DNA of 64,000 bases from Paenibacillus alkalitolerans (GTDB taxonomy: Bacteria; Bacillota; Bacilli; Paenibacillales; YIM-B00363): NCBI RefSeq assembly GCF_016482785.1, contig NZ_JAEMXM010000015.1:1-64000 (forward strand), read 5' to 3'. Positions within the stretch are counted from its first letter, which is position 1; every line of letters starts with the position of its first letter. The position numbers and the translations under genes are program-made. Below the pieces are notes generated by a model that saw only the letters and a list, made by a program, of their open reading frames with translations, was not told the DNA's origin and did no database searches. Below are positions 18,639 through 28,341 of the stretch, piece after piece.

Positions 18639-20711
18639 CTACTGTCTTAAAGTCACTTCATTGAAAATAGTGACAAATATTTCGAATACTTTCTGATAAA
18701 GGACGAAGGCCATAAATAACAGGAAGATCATAATCGCAATTCCCGCAATCGTACCGGCTATGCTGCCGATCGTCTCTTTGAAAGAAAAGTCGTGTATGTG
18801 CAGCATGGCGCTAACCATAATCAATATGGAATAGGCCAATCCAATATAGCTAATCCAAGTAAGGAATATGCCTTCTTCCGCCACTAACACATTGCTGCCT
18901 ATAAGGATCACTACCTGGGTAATCAAATAAGGAATCAATGCGTAAGTGCTCGCAACCCAAATAGCTTTATATGTACCTTTACCGTCAACCAGCGTACATA
19001 CCGACCAGTTCGAAATCGTCCATAGTGCGAAAATTCCGACAGTTCCGGCCAATATAACCAATACATTAAAATCTTCGGTGCTGTTAAAATTGAAGATAAA
19101 GCCGGTGTAAAAAAACGACATGCTTTTCACAACGATCCACACAAACAATATGAAAGCAGAGAATCTTACGGAATAAGCCTTGTTTTGAACGATTTCATTC
19201 ATTGCATCAAATGGATGCAGCAAAACTTGAAAATGATAGTTATAAGGCTTCAGAACTTTTCGCAACCGGAATATATCTTTCTTGACCGTTAAGTAGCAGA
19301 TGCCGCAGGCGAACGCGATTCCAAGAACAATAAATAAAAAATTGCTCCTGATAACATCCTTTCGATACATTTGAAAAGCCTTGGAGTATTCCGGTCTATC
19401 GTTCCCCAGCTTGAAGTATTCCATTGCAGCTTTATACTCTGCTGTTTTAACGGATGCTTTCCCCAAGCCGACGTAAGCAGCTTCGTAAAGACTATTCCTC
19501 TTTAACACATCTTTCCAGGGTTGTTCCGCCTCTTTATACTGGCCGTCTTCATAAAGTTTGATGGCCATATGCACGGATCGGCCAAATTCGGTCAACCGGA
19601 ATACTGTGATATTCCCTCTTTTGGTATCGAGCACCAAAATATCATTGCCATCGCTCTCTATAGCCGCCGGCTCCAGAAATGTACCCAACTGATCGCTGTT
19701 GCCACCAACTACAAACAATAGCGTGCCTGATTGATCGTATTGAAATATCCTTCTTTTCGCTGAATCAAGCATATTAATAAACCCGTCATCGTCTACATCG
19801 ATATCTGTAAACAGAGATTCCTCAACTTTACCGTCAATGACGGCAAATTCCAGATCGCCAAACTTTGGTTTTTTGTCTTTTATTCTTTCCCACAGACCTA
19901 CACCCGAAGGATTTATTTTGCGGGCTTTTTCAAATATGGATGAAACATCTTTGGAAACGGTATAAACAAAGTCCCTGGAATCAATATCAAAGTTCGAATA
20001 CGCTACAGGCACTGAACGATCCATTTTTTGTCTTTGCTCCTTGCTGAGCAACCTTTTCCAAAAAGAATCCGCCAATTTTGTTAATGTCATTTCTACTTTG
20101 TTGCTTCCGTAAAAACCGGTAAATGTACCGTCATCAACAAAAACCACAGCTCCGTCGTAAAGACCGTCGACCAACACATATACATTTTTTGAACTGTCAA
20201 CGACTACTTTTATTGGCTTGAACTCCACTTTGTTGTCATACGAAGAGGTCTCAGGCTTCGTATACGTTTTCAAAACAAATCCTTTATGATCTATCTTTAG
20301 GACTCTCTGGTTGCCGCTGTCGGCGATATAGATATGCCCGTCCTGCGAAACAAAAATTCCTGTCGGTTCCTTTAGCGCAGTTTCTCCATTTGGTGTTGTA
20401 AATGCATCGATGACTGCAAGCAATTTATTATTTTTAGGATCAATAACGACAATTCGATGATTACCGCTATCCAAAACATATAATTTTCCATCCTTATCCA
20501 AAAACATATCTTTGGGATTTTTAAAATTACTTACACCAAGCGTTGTTGCATTAATAACACTCAACGGCTCGTACCCTATAGGGGCGGGTTGTCCTTTGTC
20601 GTAATAATCGTAAGTGTATCCGTTATAAGGAATATCCTCTGCAAATGCATGAATCGGCATCAAGAAAAGGATAACGATGACCATTACGGGCGCCAATAAT
20701 TTACACTTCAT
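18639..20711 (-). CDS. NHL-repeat, TPR and Yip1 membrane protein
   Basis: 690 residues. A signal peptide (KLLAPVMVIVILFLMPIHAFA) is followed by an exported NHL beta-propeller (repeats DMFLDKDGKLYVLDSGNHRI, GIFVSQDGHIYIADSGNQRV), a short TPR-like helix pair (EAAYVGLGKASVKTAEYKAA), a membrane helix (FLFIVLGIAFACGICYL) and a C-terminal Yip1-type multi-helix domain (about 500-690). The propeller lies outside the cell and may bind a glycan or a partner; Yip1 domains sit in membranes with unclear roles. It falls between the two permease pairs, next to the DUF5696 gene, and its start has little spacing to its neighbour. Confidence 0.75.
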   Translation of the reverse strand: MKCKLLAPVMVIVILFLMPIHAFAEDIPYNGYTYDYYDKGQPAPIGYEPLSVINATTLGVSNFKNPKDMFLDKDGKLYVLDSGNHRIVVIDPKNNKLLAVIDAFTTPNGETALKEPTGIFVSQDGHIYIADSGNQRVLKIDHKGFVLKTYTKPETSSYDNKVEFKPIKVVVDSSKNVYVLVDGLYDGAVVFVDDGTFTGFYGSNKVEMTLTKLADSFWKRLLSKEQRQKMDRSVPVAYSNFDIDSRDFVYTVSKDVSSIFEKARKINPSGVGLWERIKDKKPKFGDLEFAVIDGKVEESLFTDIDVDDDGFINMLDSAKRRIFQYDQSGTLLFVVGGNSDQLGTFLEPAAIESDGNDILVLDTKRGNITVFRLTEFGRSVHMAIKLYEDGQYKEAEQPWKDVLKRNSLYEAAYVGLGKASVKTAEYKAAMEYFKLGNDRPEYSKAFQMYRKDVIRSNFLFIVLGIAFACGICYLTVKKDIFRLRKVLKPYNYHFQVLLHPFDAMNEIVQNKAYSVRFSAFILFVWIVVKSMSFFYTGFIFNFNSTEDFNVLVILAGTVGIFALWTISNWSVCTLVDGKGTYKAIWVASTYALIPYLITQVVILIGSNVLVAEEGIFLTWISYIGLAYSILIMVSAMLHIHDFSFKETIGSIAGTIAGIAIMIFLLFMAFVLYQKVFEIFVTIFNEVTLRQ

Positions 20712-20746
20712 ATTTATTCTCCCTGCCGGACTGATTTGAGAAGCAA

Positions 20747-21619
20747 TTATTCCTTAATACCTGAATGGGCCATCGTTTGAAGAACATTGCTCTGTACCAA
20801 TAAGAAAGTAATGACCGGCGGGATCAGCATAAATACTGCAGCTGCCGATCCTACATTGGCTCTTGCCATGCCGGCTCCTGCTATTTGACTAAGTACTGTC
20901 GGTAAAACCTTTAGCGATTCGCTATAAACGAATTCGGATCCATCGCCCCTCCACAACCCGACGAACGTAAAAATAATGAGTGTAAGCCATGCCGGTCTTA
21001 CCATTGGCATTACCACCAACCAAAATGTTTTGAACATGTTGGCCCCATCGATTTTTGCCGCCTCAAGGACGGCATTGGGAATCATCTGAACCATAAACTG
21101 CCTCATCAAAAACAAACCAATAGGTAAGGAAAGCGCTGGAAGAAGCAATGCCCAATACGTGTTTATGATATTCGTTTTTGCAATAATGACATATTGTGCA
21201 ACTTTTGTGACAGGACTGCTGAATAACAAAGCCAGAACAACCATTTCGAACATTACCTTGCTTCCCGGAAATTTCACTTTAGCCAGCGGAAACGCTGCCA
21301 TAGAAGCGATCACGACATACACAACCGTTCCAGTCAAAGTAATAAACAGGCTATTGAAAAGATATCTTTCGAAAGGAATCCATAAATTATTGGTCAGTTG
21401 TAACAACAGTCTGAAATTTTCAAATGTTGGATTCTTGACAATTAATGTCGGCGGAAAAACAAATTGCTCCTCCAGCGGTTTTATCGATTGAGAAATGACA
21501 TAAACAAAAGGAAACGCCATAAAAGCACTTGTAATAAAAAGGATGGCGAATATGAAAAAATTGCCTGATCTTGAGCGGTTAAGCTTTCCCTTGCCGATTT
21601 TGAGTTTTAATACTCGCAT
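20747..21619 (-). CDS. Carbohydrate ABC transporter permease, MalG type
   Basis: 290 residues, six membrane segments, EAA loop LEAAKIDGANMFKTFWLVVM. It pairs with the MalF-type permease at 21653-22606 and with the large binding protein at 22651 to make the first importer module. GGGAGATCG precedes ATG 21619. Confidence 0.9.
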   Translation of the reverse strand: MRVLKLKIGKGKLNRSRSGNFFIFAILFITSAFMAFPFVYVISQSIKPLEEQFVFPPTLIVKNPTFENFRLLLQLTNNLWIPFERYLFNSLFITLTGTVVYVVIASMAAFPLAKVKFPGSKVMFEMVVLALLFSSPVTKVAQYVIIAKTNIINTYWALLLPALSLPIGLFLMRQFMVQMIPNAVLEAAKIDGANMFKTFWLVVMPMVRPAWLTLIIFTFVGLWRGDGSEFVYSESLKVLPTVLSQIAGAGMARANVGSAAAVFMLIPPVITFLLVQSNVLQTMAHSGIKE

Positions 21620-21652
21620 TAAACGATCTCCCTTACATCCGAATAAATGTAT

Positions 21653-22606
21653 TTAATCAGAAAATTTACTTAATATTTTCCGGATTGCGGTGTTAAACAG
21701 GATCATCGTTGCAAATAGTACGACGGCGATAGCGGAAGCGTACCCCATTTCAAATCGAACGGTGCCAACATCCTGCATGTGTGTTGCTACGGTATGCGCT
21801 GCATAGTCCGTAGAAGGAAAACCAACCAGCGAGTTTGCGATGCCCCCTATAGCAAATGATGCGCCGATTTGCATAACAGCACCGAACATCAACTGGGGTC
21901 CCATGGACGGCAGCGTTACATACCACAATTCTTGCCATCTGTTCCGTACTCCATCAATGGCCGACGCCTCATACAGCTGTCTGTCTATTCCCTGCAACCC
22001 TGCAATAAACGAGAGAAATGCAGCGCCCAGGCCAAGCCAAAGTTGTACTACGATAATGACGCCCAGCATATATTTTGTATCCGTTAGCCATTGGATCGGC
22101 TCCAGCAATAATTCATTTTTAAGTAACCAACCATTGATTAACCCATACTGGTCCCCGCTAAAGATATAAGTCCATACGACAAATACATTGCCTGAAATGG
22201 AGGGGATATACAGCAAAAACGTAATTACCGCTCTGATTTTCGGTGACAATTCATTAACGAACCACGCGAAAAACAAACACGCAATGTAACTTGTCGGACC
22301 GGTAATAAACGCGAAAGTAAGCGTATTTTTTGCTGCTATCAAAAATACTTCGTCATCTAAAAACAAGCGCATGTAATTTTCCAACCCTACCCATTTCGGG
22401 GGCTGAAGCATGTTAAAGTAGGTAAAGCTCAATACCATAGAGGAAGCTACAGGAATGATCATAAAAAATGTGAATATCAATCCGAAAGGTGCGATCATCA
22501 AATAACTATCCGTGTTTTTCTTAATCTCTTGCCATACAAAGGATTTCGTTTTACGCTTCTGTAATGAAGGCGTTTTCTTATCAATAGCAAGCACGGTCTT
22601 GTCCAC
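21653..22606 (-). CDS. Carbohydrate ABC transporter permease, MalF type
   Basis: 317 residues with a basic cytoplasmic N-terminus, six membrane segments (LMIAPFGLIFTFFMIIPVAS first) and the EAA loop YEASAIDGVRNRWQELWYVT. The start is GTG 22606 after AAGGGGGAG. Partner of the MalG-type permease 33 bp downstream; follows the binding-protein gene by 44 bp. Confidence 0.9.
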   Translation of the reverse strand: MDKTVLAIDKKTPSLQKRKTKSFVWQEIKKNTDSYLMIAPFGLIFTFFMIIPVASSMVLSFTYFNMLQPPKWVGLENYMRLFLDDEVFLIAAKNTLTFAFITGPTSYIACLFFAWFVNELSPKIRAVITFLLYIPSISGNVFVVWTYIFSGDQYGLINGWLLKNELLLEPIQWLTDTKYMLGVIIVVQLWLGLGAAFLSFIAGLQGIDRQLYEASAIDGVRNRWQELWYVTLPSMGPQLMFGAVMQIGASFAIGGIANSLVGFPSTDYAAHTVATHMQDVGTVRFEMGYASAIAVVLFATMILFNTAIRKILSKFSD

Positions 22607-22650
22607 TCTGCCACTCCCCCTTACAGCATGATGTTGACTGCTAGTGATTT

Positions 22651-25587
22651 CTATTCAAGTCCAAACTCTTTCCTTTTCCTGTCGATCTCCAAATTCATTT
22701 CTAAATTGTAGTTATAAAGCGAATCTCTTGTATTCTCGCCTTTAATAACGACCCTACGAAAAACATGGTCAAGATTCCTTTCGACATAATAGTCTCCGGG
22801 GACCCGCGGTATTTCCTTCACATTTTCCCACTGATCTAGGAGCAGTTGTCTCTCTTTCTTCAGCCAAGGAAGTTTCTCGAACGCTTTCAAATTGGCGGTT
22901 GGATATCTTCCCGCCGGTCCAAGGAAAGCTTCTGTCTGTCTGCCAAAGCTTGCCTGGATATCTTCTGACGAAAACCATTCAACAAATTGCCATGCCGCCT
23001 CACGATCCGTAGCATCTCTTAGAATAATACTCCCCTGGCCTCCTGCAAGAACGGTATGGTCGATCGTGCCGTCTTCACGTTTGGTTCCAGGGACGGGAAC
23101 CATTTCCCACAGATTTCTGATTTCAGGAGCCGCAGCCTGTAGTCTGTTGTATTCGGTAAATTCCGCTATACCCAAAGGCATTTCTCCACTTCTAAACCTG
23201 TTGTAGAAATCAAACATAAGCGGTAGTGAGTAATCGCTGAATAAACTCGTATATTGCCTGAATGCTTCCAATGCAACTTTCTTATCGAATTCGGTGCTTG
23301 ACTTGTCGTCGTTATAGTATCTTCCTCCCCGTTGATAGAGTATCGTTCCAAAGATGTTGGTTTGAACAGGCGATTGCGAGAGTTGCTCTCCAGATAACGT
23401 GGAGTTCGAAATAGATGATCCGACATTCACATTGCTTGAAGGAGGTATTCCGACACTCATATTCTTCCTCTGTATAACCGGTATCACCCTAAACATTTCA
23501 TCCCACGTTTGTGGAACCGAAAGATTTAACTCCTTAAAAATATCCTTTCTATAGAACATCATTGGAAATGTTTGCGTAAGCGGAATCCCATAATAATGCC
23601 CGTTAAACTCGTATGGCACCATCGCCTGTTGAATAAATCTCCCTGTCACTTCATTAAAACCGTCAAACTGATCTACATTCGCAATCGCGCCTCGCATGGC
23701 CAGATTCACCGCATCCCCGCTATTAACAAACAAAACCACATCCGGACCGCTTCCGGCAAGAACCGCTTCCATGATTCCTTGCTGGACCAGATTTACATTC
23801 ACTTGAATACCAGTAGATGGCGTGAAATAATCGTCCACCAGTTGTTTCACGATCTGTACCTGATCGCGCCCCATCCCGACCCACACGGTTAACGCTTGAT
23901 CAGTTTTCAAATCTCCGATAATGCCGTAATCTTCAGAAAACGATCCAATAAGAGCTTGAATCCGAAATACCATGTTCTCAAAAAATCCAGCATTAGCCTT
24001 GGGCGGCATTGTCCCTTCCGGAATAAACACGATATAATCAAGATCAAGAGGTTGTTGCTTAAGACTCAAAAGCCATGCCGCAAGTGCATCAACATTTCCT
24101 TTGTACTTGTCTAATCTTGCAGGTATTGTTTCAGGCTTATCGATAAATGTCGCCATCTGAAGACTCAATCTGTCAAGAATTGCCGTTTCATTTCCCGATG
24201 AGCCCGAGATATTCACAAGTCTTTCTTTTTCGCGCTTTATCAAGTCATTCACTCGGATTATTTCATCCATCAAGCCCGGAATTTCCGAATCGAGATTGTA
24301 ATCCCGGTTAACGTCTATGGAAGTGCCTGTAATCGTAATAATTTCTCTATATATTTTGTTTAAATAATATAAAGCGTTTTCCAAAACGGTTATTGTTTCG
24401 CTGAACTCGCCCGGCACAACTTCCAACGTTATTTCATGCGCGCCTTCTTCAAGATAAAATTGATATGGGTTCTCGTCTCCAACAACTTTCATATACCAAT
24501 TGGATTGGTACGGAAATTTAATAGCTGCCGCTTCTTGAAAAGGCATTTTTCCATCGATGTACAATCTTCGATTCGAAAAAAGACCGCTCTTATAATTCTG
24601 CCTCGCTTTAAATGCAATGCTGTACAAACCGCTTTCCTTGACATCGACTTTCCATTTTAACCACTGCCCCTGATACTGCCAGTTCTGTCCGCCCGCAATA
24701 TTTATTAGCATTTTTGTCGGATGGGAAGGTTCAACCGCTTTGCCGCTTCGATCATATTGCGCTGTTAGTATGGAATCGGAGCGTCTGTATATATTCTCCG
24801 CTTGCACTTTAATCATGCCGCCGCCGGCAGCCTTATATCCCTTATTTTTGTATCCGCTTACAACCGATTGATACATTTCAATTTCCGGGTGATTATATAT
24901 CTTTATATAATCTAAGATAAAATCCGATCGGTTTGCCGTTAGCTCGAGCGTATGTTTTCCTTTCTCGAAGTAAATTCTGAAAGGTTCATTATATAAACCC
25001 TCTCTATCTTTGAAATCGGCTTCAATCCATTCTTCGCTCATTTCTTGTCTCGGCCGGATACTATTTCCCCTCTGATCATACATCATATCAGAGGATGTAT
25101 CTTTCCATGGTTTCTCAAGCGACAATCTCCCTGCTTCGTCGAATGGCAGACTGGAATCAACCTTCATCTGCAGTTCAATTTTTTCATTTCCCGAAGACAG
25201 CGGAAGATAACGGATCCCAATGTTATAAAACCCGGTTTCCTTGATATCAAGGCTCCACGTAAGCGTTCCCTCTTCACCTTTCCACGCCAATACATCATTC
25301 GTATCTTGAAATGAGCTTAATTTTTCAGTAGTTGCGCCTTCATTGTTTATATATGAAGTGCCCTTTATCACAATCTGATCTTGAGGCAATGGAGCATCCT
25401 TATACTTCGACAGATAGTTAAAATAACTATTCCGGTTGAAACTATTCAGTGTAATGTTATCTTTACTTGCGCCATCTGAGGTTGAATCACCTAAGGCCAG
25501 CGCTAAGTTAGTAACAGGAATACTATCGGCACCTAACAATAGAATGGCTGCTAACCATAACAGTTTTTTTAGTTTTACGTTTTTCAT
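22651..25587 (-). CDS. Oversized solute-binding protein with N-terminal carbohydrate-binding modules
   Basis: 978 residues. A Sec signal peptide without lipobox (LLWLAAILLLGADSIPVT) is followed by two beta-sandwich modules of carbohydrate-binding type, about residues 60-240 (WSLDIKETGFYNIGIRYLPL) and 260-400 (WKVDVKESGLYSIAFKAR), a helical linker, and from about 565 a family 1 solute-binding fold (ALTVWVGMGRDQVQIVKQLV; YGIPLTQTFPMMFYRKDIF; EAAWQFVEWFSSEDIQASF). The fusion would catch a polymer or large oligosaccharide before handing it to the 20747-22606 permeases. First gene of the block; GGGGGAT precedes its ATG. No clear promoter could be placed in the AT-rich leader. Confidence 0.82.
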   Translation of the reverse strand: MKNVKLKKLLWLAAILLLGADSIPVTNLALALGDSTSDGASKDNITLNSFNRNSYFNYLSKYKDAPLPQDQIVIKGTSYINNEGATTEKLSSFQDTNDVLAWKGEEGTLTWSLDIKETGFYNIGIRYLPLSSGNEKIELQMKVDSSLPFDEAGRLSLEKPWKDTSSDMMYDQRGNSIRPRQEMSEEWIEADFKDREGLYNEPFRIYFEKGKHTLELTANRSDFILDYIKIYNHPEIEMYQSVVSGYKNKGYKAAGGGMIKVQAENIYRRSDSILTAQYDRSGKAVEPSHPTKMLINIAGGQNWQYQGQWLKWKVDVKESGLYSIAFKARQNYKSGLFSNRRLYIDGKMPFQEAAAIKFPYQSNWYMKVVGDENPYQFYLEEGAHEITLEVVPGEFSETITVLENALYYLNKIYREIITITGTSIDVNRDYNLDSEIPGLMDEIIRVNDLIKREKERLVNISGSSGNETAILDRLSLQMATFIDKPETIPARLDKYKGNVDALAAWLLSLKQQPLDLDYIVFIPEGTMPPKANAGFFENMVFRIQALIGSFSEDYGIIGDLKTDQALTVWVGMGRDQVQIVKQLVDDYFTPSTGIQVNVNLVQQGIMEAVLAGSGPDVVLFVNSGDAVNLAMRGAIANVDQFDGFNEVTGRFIQQAMVPYEFNGHYYGIPLTQTFPMMFYRKDIFKELNLSVPQTWDEMFRVIPVIQRKNMSVGIPPSSNVNVGSSISNSTLSGEQLSQSPVQTNIFGTILYQRGGRYYNDDKSSTEFDKKVALEAFRQYTSLFSDYSLPLMFDFYNRFRSGEMPLGIAEFTEYNRLQAAAPEIRNLWEMVPVPGTKREDGTIDHTVLAGGQGSIILRDATDREAAWQFVEWFSSEDIQASFGRQTEAFLGPAGRYPTANLKAFEKLPWLKKERQLLLDQWENVKEIPRVPGDYYVERNLDHVFRRVVIKGENTRDSLYNYNLEMNLEIDRKRKEFGLE

Positions 25588-25750
25588 ATCGTATCCCCCG
25601 TGTCGCTATGCCATAGTTCGAAAAAAACAGAAAAAATCACTATTAGAGATAGGATGAATTTATACTACTGTCTTAAATCAATATTAGCTATATTAAACTC
25701 AAGCATCAATAATAAAATACTACCGATCATGAAACTAAACTACGATTTAG

Positions 25751-25910
25751 GTCGCGGTATAGCGACTCCGCCATACCAGAGAATGCGAGTTTCAAAACAG
25801 TCATTCGTATGGAAAATTATGGGTTTTCGTCGAGTTCCAATGGTGGTATCACCTTTGCTGACGAGAGTAAGAAACCCAACCAATGTTTGACGTTGGTTGG
25901 GTTTCTTACT
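25751..25910 (+). other. Structured intergenic element with four consecutive hairpins
   Basis: In 160 bp there are GTCGC/GCGAC (25751-25766), CCATAC plus GAATG against CATTC plus GTATGG (25771-25812), GGTGGTATCACC near 25842-25853, and a perfect 18-bp inverted repeat (25866-25883 / 25893-25910, AGTAAGAAACCCAACCAA). AATGGTGGTATCACC matches the T-box core AAGGGTGGTACCGCG at 11 of 15 positions and is followed by a terminator-like stem, but no plus-strand gene follows. It may be a leader remnant or simply the bidirectional terminator between the LysR gene and the importer promoter. 25588-25750 and 25911-26012 hold nothing else recognised. Confidence 0.4.
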
Positions 25911-26012
25911 TTGCATAAATACGCATTTGGTTGTATATCGCAAATTATGAAACAAAATTTACAGCTTTATTATGAACCATTTACAGCTTTTGATGAAAAT
26001 ATATTAACGGAT

Positions 26013-26930
26013 TCAACGCACTATATTTTCCGAACCCAGATACTTTTCCGCGTAACGCAAAAAAATCTCGGCAGCCGGCGAGAGATAACGTCCCTCGAAG
26101 AAAAAGACGGCAACCGAACGCGAAAGAGGAGGATCCAGGGGGATAATCGAAATTGACGGCCCTGGCGTCTCCGCCATCAGACGCGGAAGTATCGAAAACC
26201 CGAGTCCCTCTGCCACCAGTATCCGCGGAGAAGCGCACTCGTAGGTGATGATCGGCTCGAAACCCTCTTTGATGCACGCCGCAAATACAAGCGAACGGAT
26301 ACCCGATCCCTCTTTAAAGGATACGAACGATTCGTCCCTTATTTCCCGGATCGAAACCGCTATTCGTTTCTCCAGCGGATGTCCCTTGGCAACGGCAAGA
26401 ACTAGCTCGTCATCATACAGCGATTTCGAACAAACCCCAGGCGGCGGAATTAAATGTTCCAAGTGCGGCAAATATTGATCGTCCCATTCGTGAGCAAGCG
26501 CAATATCCAATTCGCCCTTCTTAAGTGCCTCAAGAAGCGGGCCGGTCGTATTCTCCCTTATAAACACGTTAATCCCCGGATTCTCTTGCCCGAAGGTTGC
26601 CAGCATTCGCGGCAGTCTGGTTTGCACCAAGGATTCTAATGCCCCTACGGTTACCTTCCCTCTCGGCTGATTGTTGAATCCTTTGGCGGAATCTTTGGCC
26701 CTCTCCGCCTCTGCCAAAGTTTTTTCCGCACCGATAAAAAATATCTTTCCTGCCTCAGTAAGCGTTACACCGCGGCCAGAGCGGTTAAAAAGCCTGACGC
26801 CGAGTTCCCGTTCCAGGTTCCCGATCTGCTGCGAGAGCGCCGGTTGGGCGACATTCAGCCGTTCGGCCGCTCGCGTTAAATTGTTTAGTCTCGCGACCTC
26901 GACGAAGTAAGCTAATTGTCTAAGCTCCAT
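26013..26930 (-). CDS. LysR family transcriptional regulator
   Basis: 305 residues. The N-terminal winged helix is classic (MELRQLAYFVEVARLNNLTR, then AAERLNVAQPALSQQIGNLE, ERELGVRLFNR), followed by a type 2 periplasmic-binding-like effector domain (GKVTVGALESL; DIALAHEWDD; SFVSFKEGSGIRSL). It resembles the GltC/CynR group. A longer frame reaches 27008, but AGGTGG upstream and family alignment favour ATG 26930. It is divergent from the MFS-GNAT pair with a LysR-type operator between, and probably activates that pair. Confidence 0.9.
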   Translation of the reverse strand: MELRQLAYFVEVARLNNLTRAAERLNVAQPALSQQIGNLERELGVRLFNRSGRGVTLTEAGKIFFIGAEKTLAEAERAKDSAKGFNNQPRGKVTVGALESLVQTRLPRMLATFGQENPGINVFIRENTTGPLLEALKKGELDIALAHEWDDQYLPHLEHLIPPPGVCSKSLYDDELVLAVAKGHPLEKRIAVSIREIRDESFVSFKEGSGIRSLVFAACIKEGFEPIITYECASPRILVAEGLGFSILPRLMAETPGPSISIIPLDPPLSRSVAVFFFEGRYLSPAAEIFLRYAEKYLGSENIVR

Positions 26931-26959
26931 ATATTCCGAGACCACCTGATCTTCAAGGT

Positions 26960-26974
26960 ATAAGTAAATCTTAT
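26960..26974. promoter_or_regulatory. Candidate LysR operator (T-N11-A)
   Basis: ATAAGTAAATCTTAT is a perfect inverted repeat of 5-bp arms with the T-N11-A spacing typical of LysR-family sites, 30 bp upstream of the LysR start and in the gap shared with the divergent MFS gene. Confidence 0.5.
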
Positions 26975-27073
26975 TCCTACAATAACATAAATGTCTTTTT
27001 CTTATCAATTGAACTGTAGTAGTTTAATCATCAACGACACAGAGTTTGGTTTGTTAGCAAGGGAGGTTAAAAG

Positions 27074-28341
27074 GTGAAACCGGCAAATACGGGAAAGTGG
27101 TATTTTGGATGGAATATTGTCATTGTCACGTCAATGATTACGATGCTAACAGTAGGCACACGTCTTGAGCAGGACCCTTTTTCAATCCGATGTTGGACAG
27201 TCTGGGGATAAGTCGCACGCTTCTGTCTTCCATTTTTGCCATTAGTATGATCGTGTACGGGATTGGTATGCCTATAGCCGGTTATCTCGTCGGCCAACTC
27301 GGTACACGTTTTGTTTTGTTGGCAGGAGCAGCCATCATAGCCGTTTCCATGGTTTGGACGGTCTGTACGAATGAACCGGTCAGCTTTACGCTCGCTTATG
27401 GCATTTTACTGTCCTTCGGCCTTTCTTTCACAAGTCCGATCGCAGTAACTCCTATCGTAAGCAAGTGGTTTACAAGGCAGAGAGGAAAGGCGCTCTTTTA
27501 TTTGTCTACCGGGTCGATGGGAGGGATCGCGACAATGACGCCTGCTTTTACATCCATGATTGAGTGGGTCGGATGGCGGGCAACGCTGCTACTGCTTGCA
27601 GTTTTATTTCTCGTATTGATTTTGCCCTCTGGATTGATTCTTAGTGATGATGCTCCCGTTAACACGGACCTGCTTCCCGGACAAATCATGACAAATCGGA
27701 TCGATGTATCGGAGCCGATGATTTCGCTGGATAGATGGACGGATGCCCTCGTGACACGGCCTTTTTGGCAGATTACCTTCGGTCTTTTCGTGTGCGGTTT
27801 CAGTATGAATCTACTAGGTTCTCATGGCGTTCCGATGTTGACGGATCATGGCTTTCATGAGCAAACGGCTTCCTTCAGCGTCGGATTAATCGGGCTGGTT
27901 GCGATGATCAGCAGTGTTTTCTTAGGCGAGCTATCCGACCGTATTTCGAAAAGGTCGCTGCTTTCCGTCATTTACATCTTTCGCGGCGCCGAATTTCTTC
28001 TGATCGTGCTGACCATGTCAGCATGGCAATTGTACGCAGTGTCGGCCTTCGGGGGGCTTGTATGGGCAGGGAGCACGGCGCTTTCTTCCGCCATTCTCGG
28101 AACCTTATATGGTCTCCGATGGTTGGGTGTTTTATACGGTTGGAGCTATTTCATTCATCAGATCGGAGGGGCGGTTGGTGTCTTTGCTGCAGGATGGGGA
28201 TATGAGGTATTTGGGACGCATTTCTTTTCCTTTGGGATCGCGTCCGGTTTATTGGCGCTTGCCAGTTTCGTATGTCTGCGGCTGCCTGATTGCGCAACCG
28301 GCAAAATTATAGAAAGAAGGGGAGCAATAAAATGGAATTGA
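27074..28341 (+). pseudogene. MFS transporter, interrupted by a one-base frameshift
   Basis: GTG 27074 has an excellent SD (GGGAGG, 7 bp) and opens MKPANTGKWYFGWNIVIVTS, the usual first helix of an MFS carrier, but this frame stops near 27207. The rest of the carrier (FFNPMLDSLGISRT to the C-terminus, 28341) continues in the next frame. The break lies about 27165-27175, between CGTCTTGAGCA and GGACCCTTT, and restoring one base would give a roughly 420-residue, 12-helix protein of the monocarboxylate-type MFS group. Either a real pseudogene or a sequencing error. Its 3' end overlaps the GNAT start by 10 bp. Confidence 0.75.
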
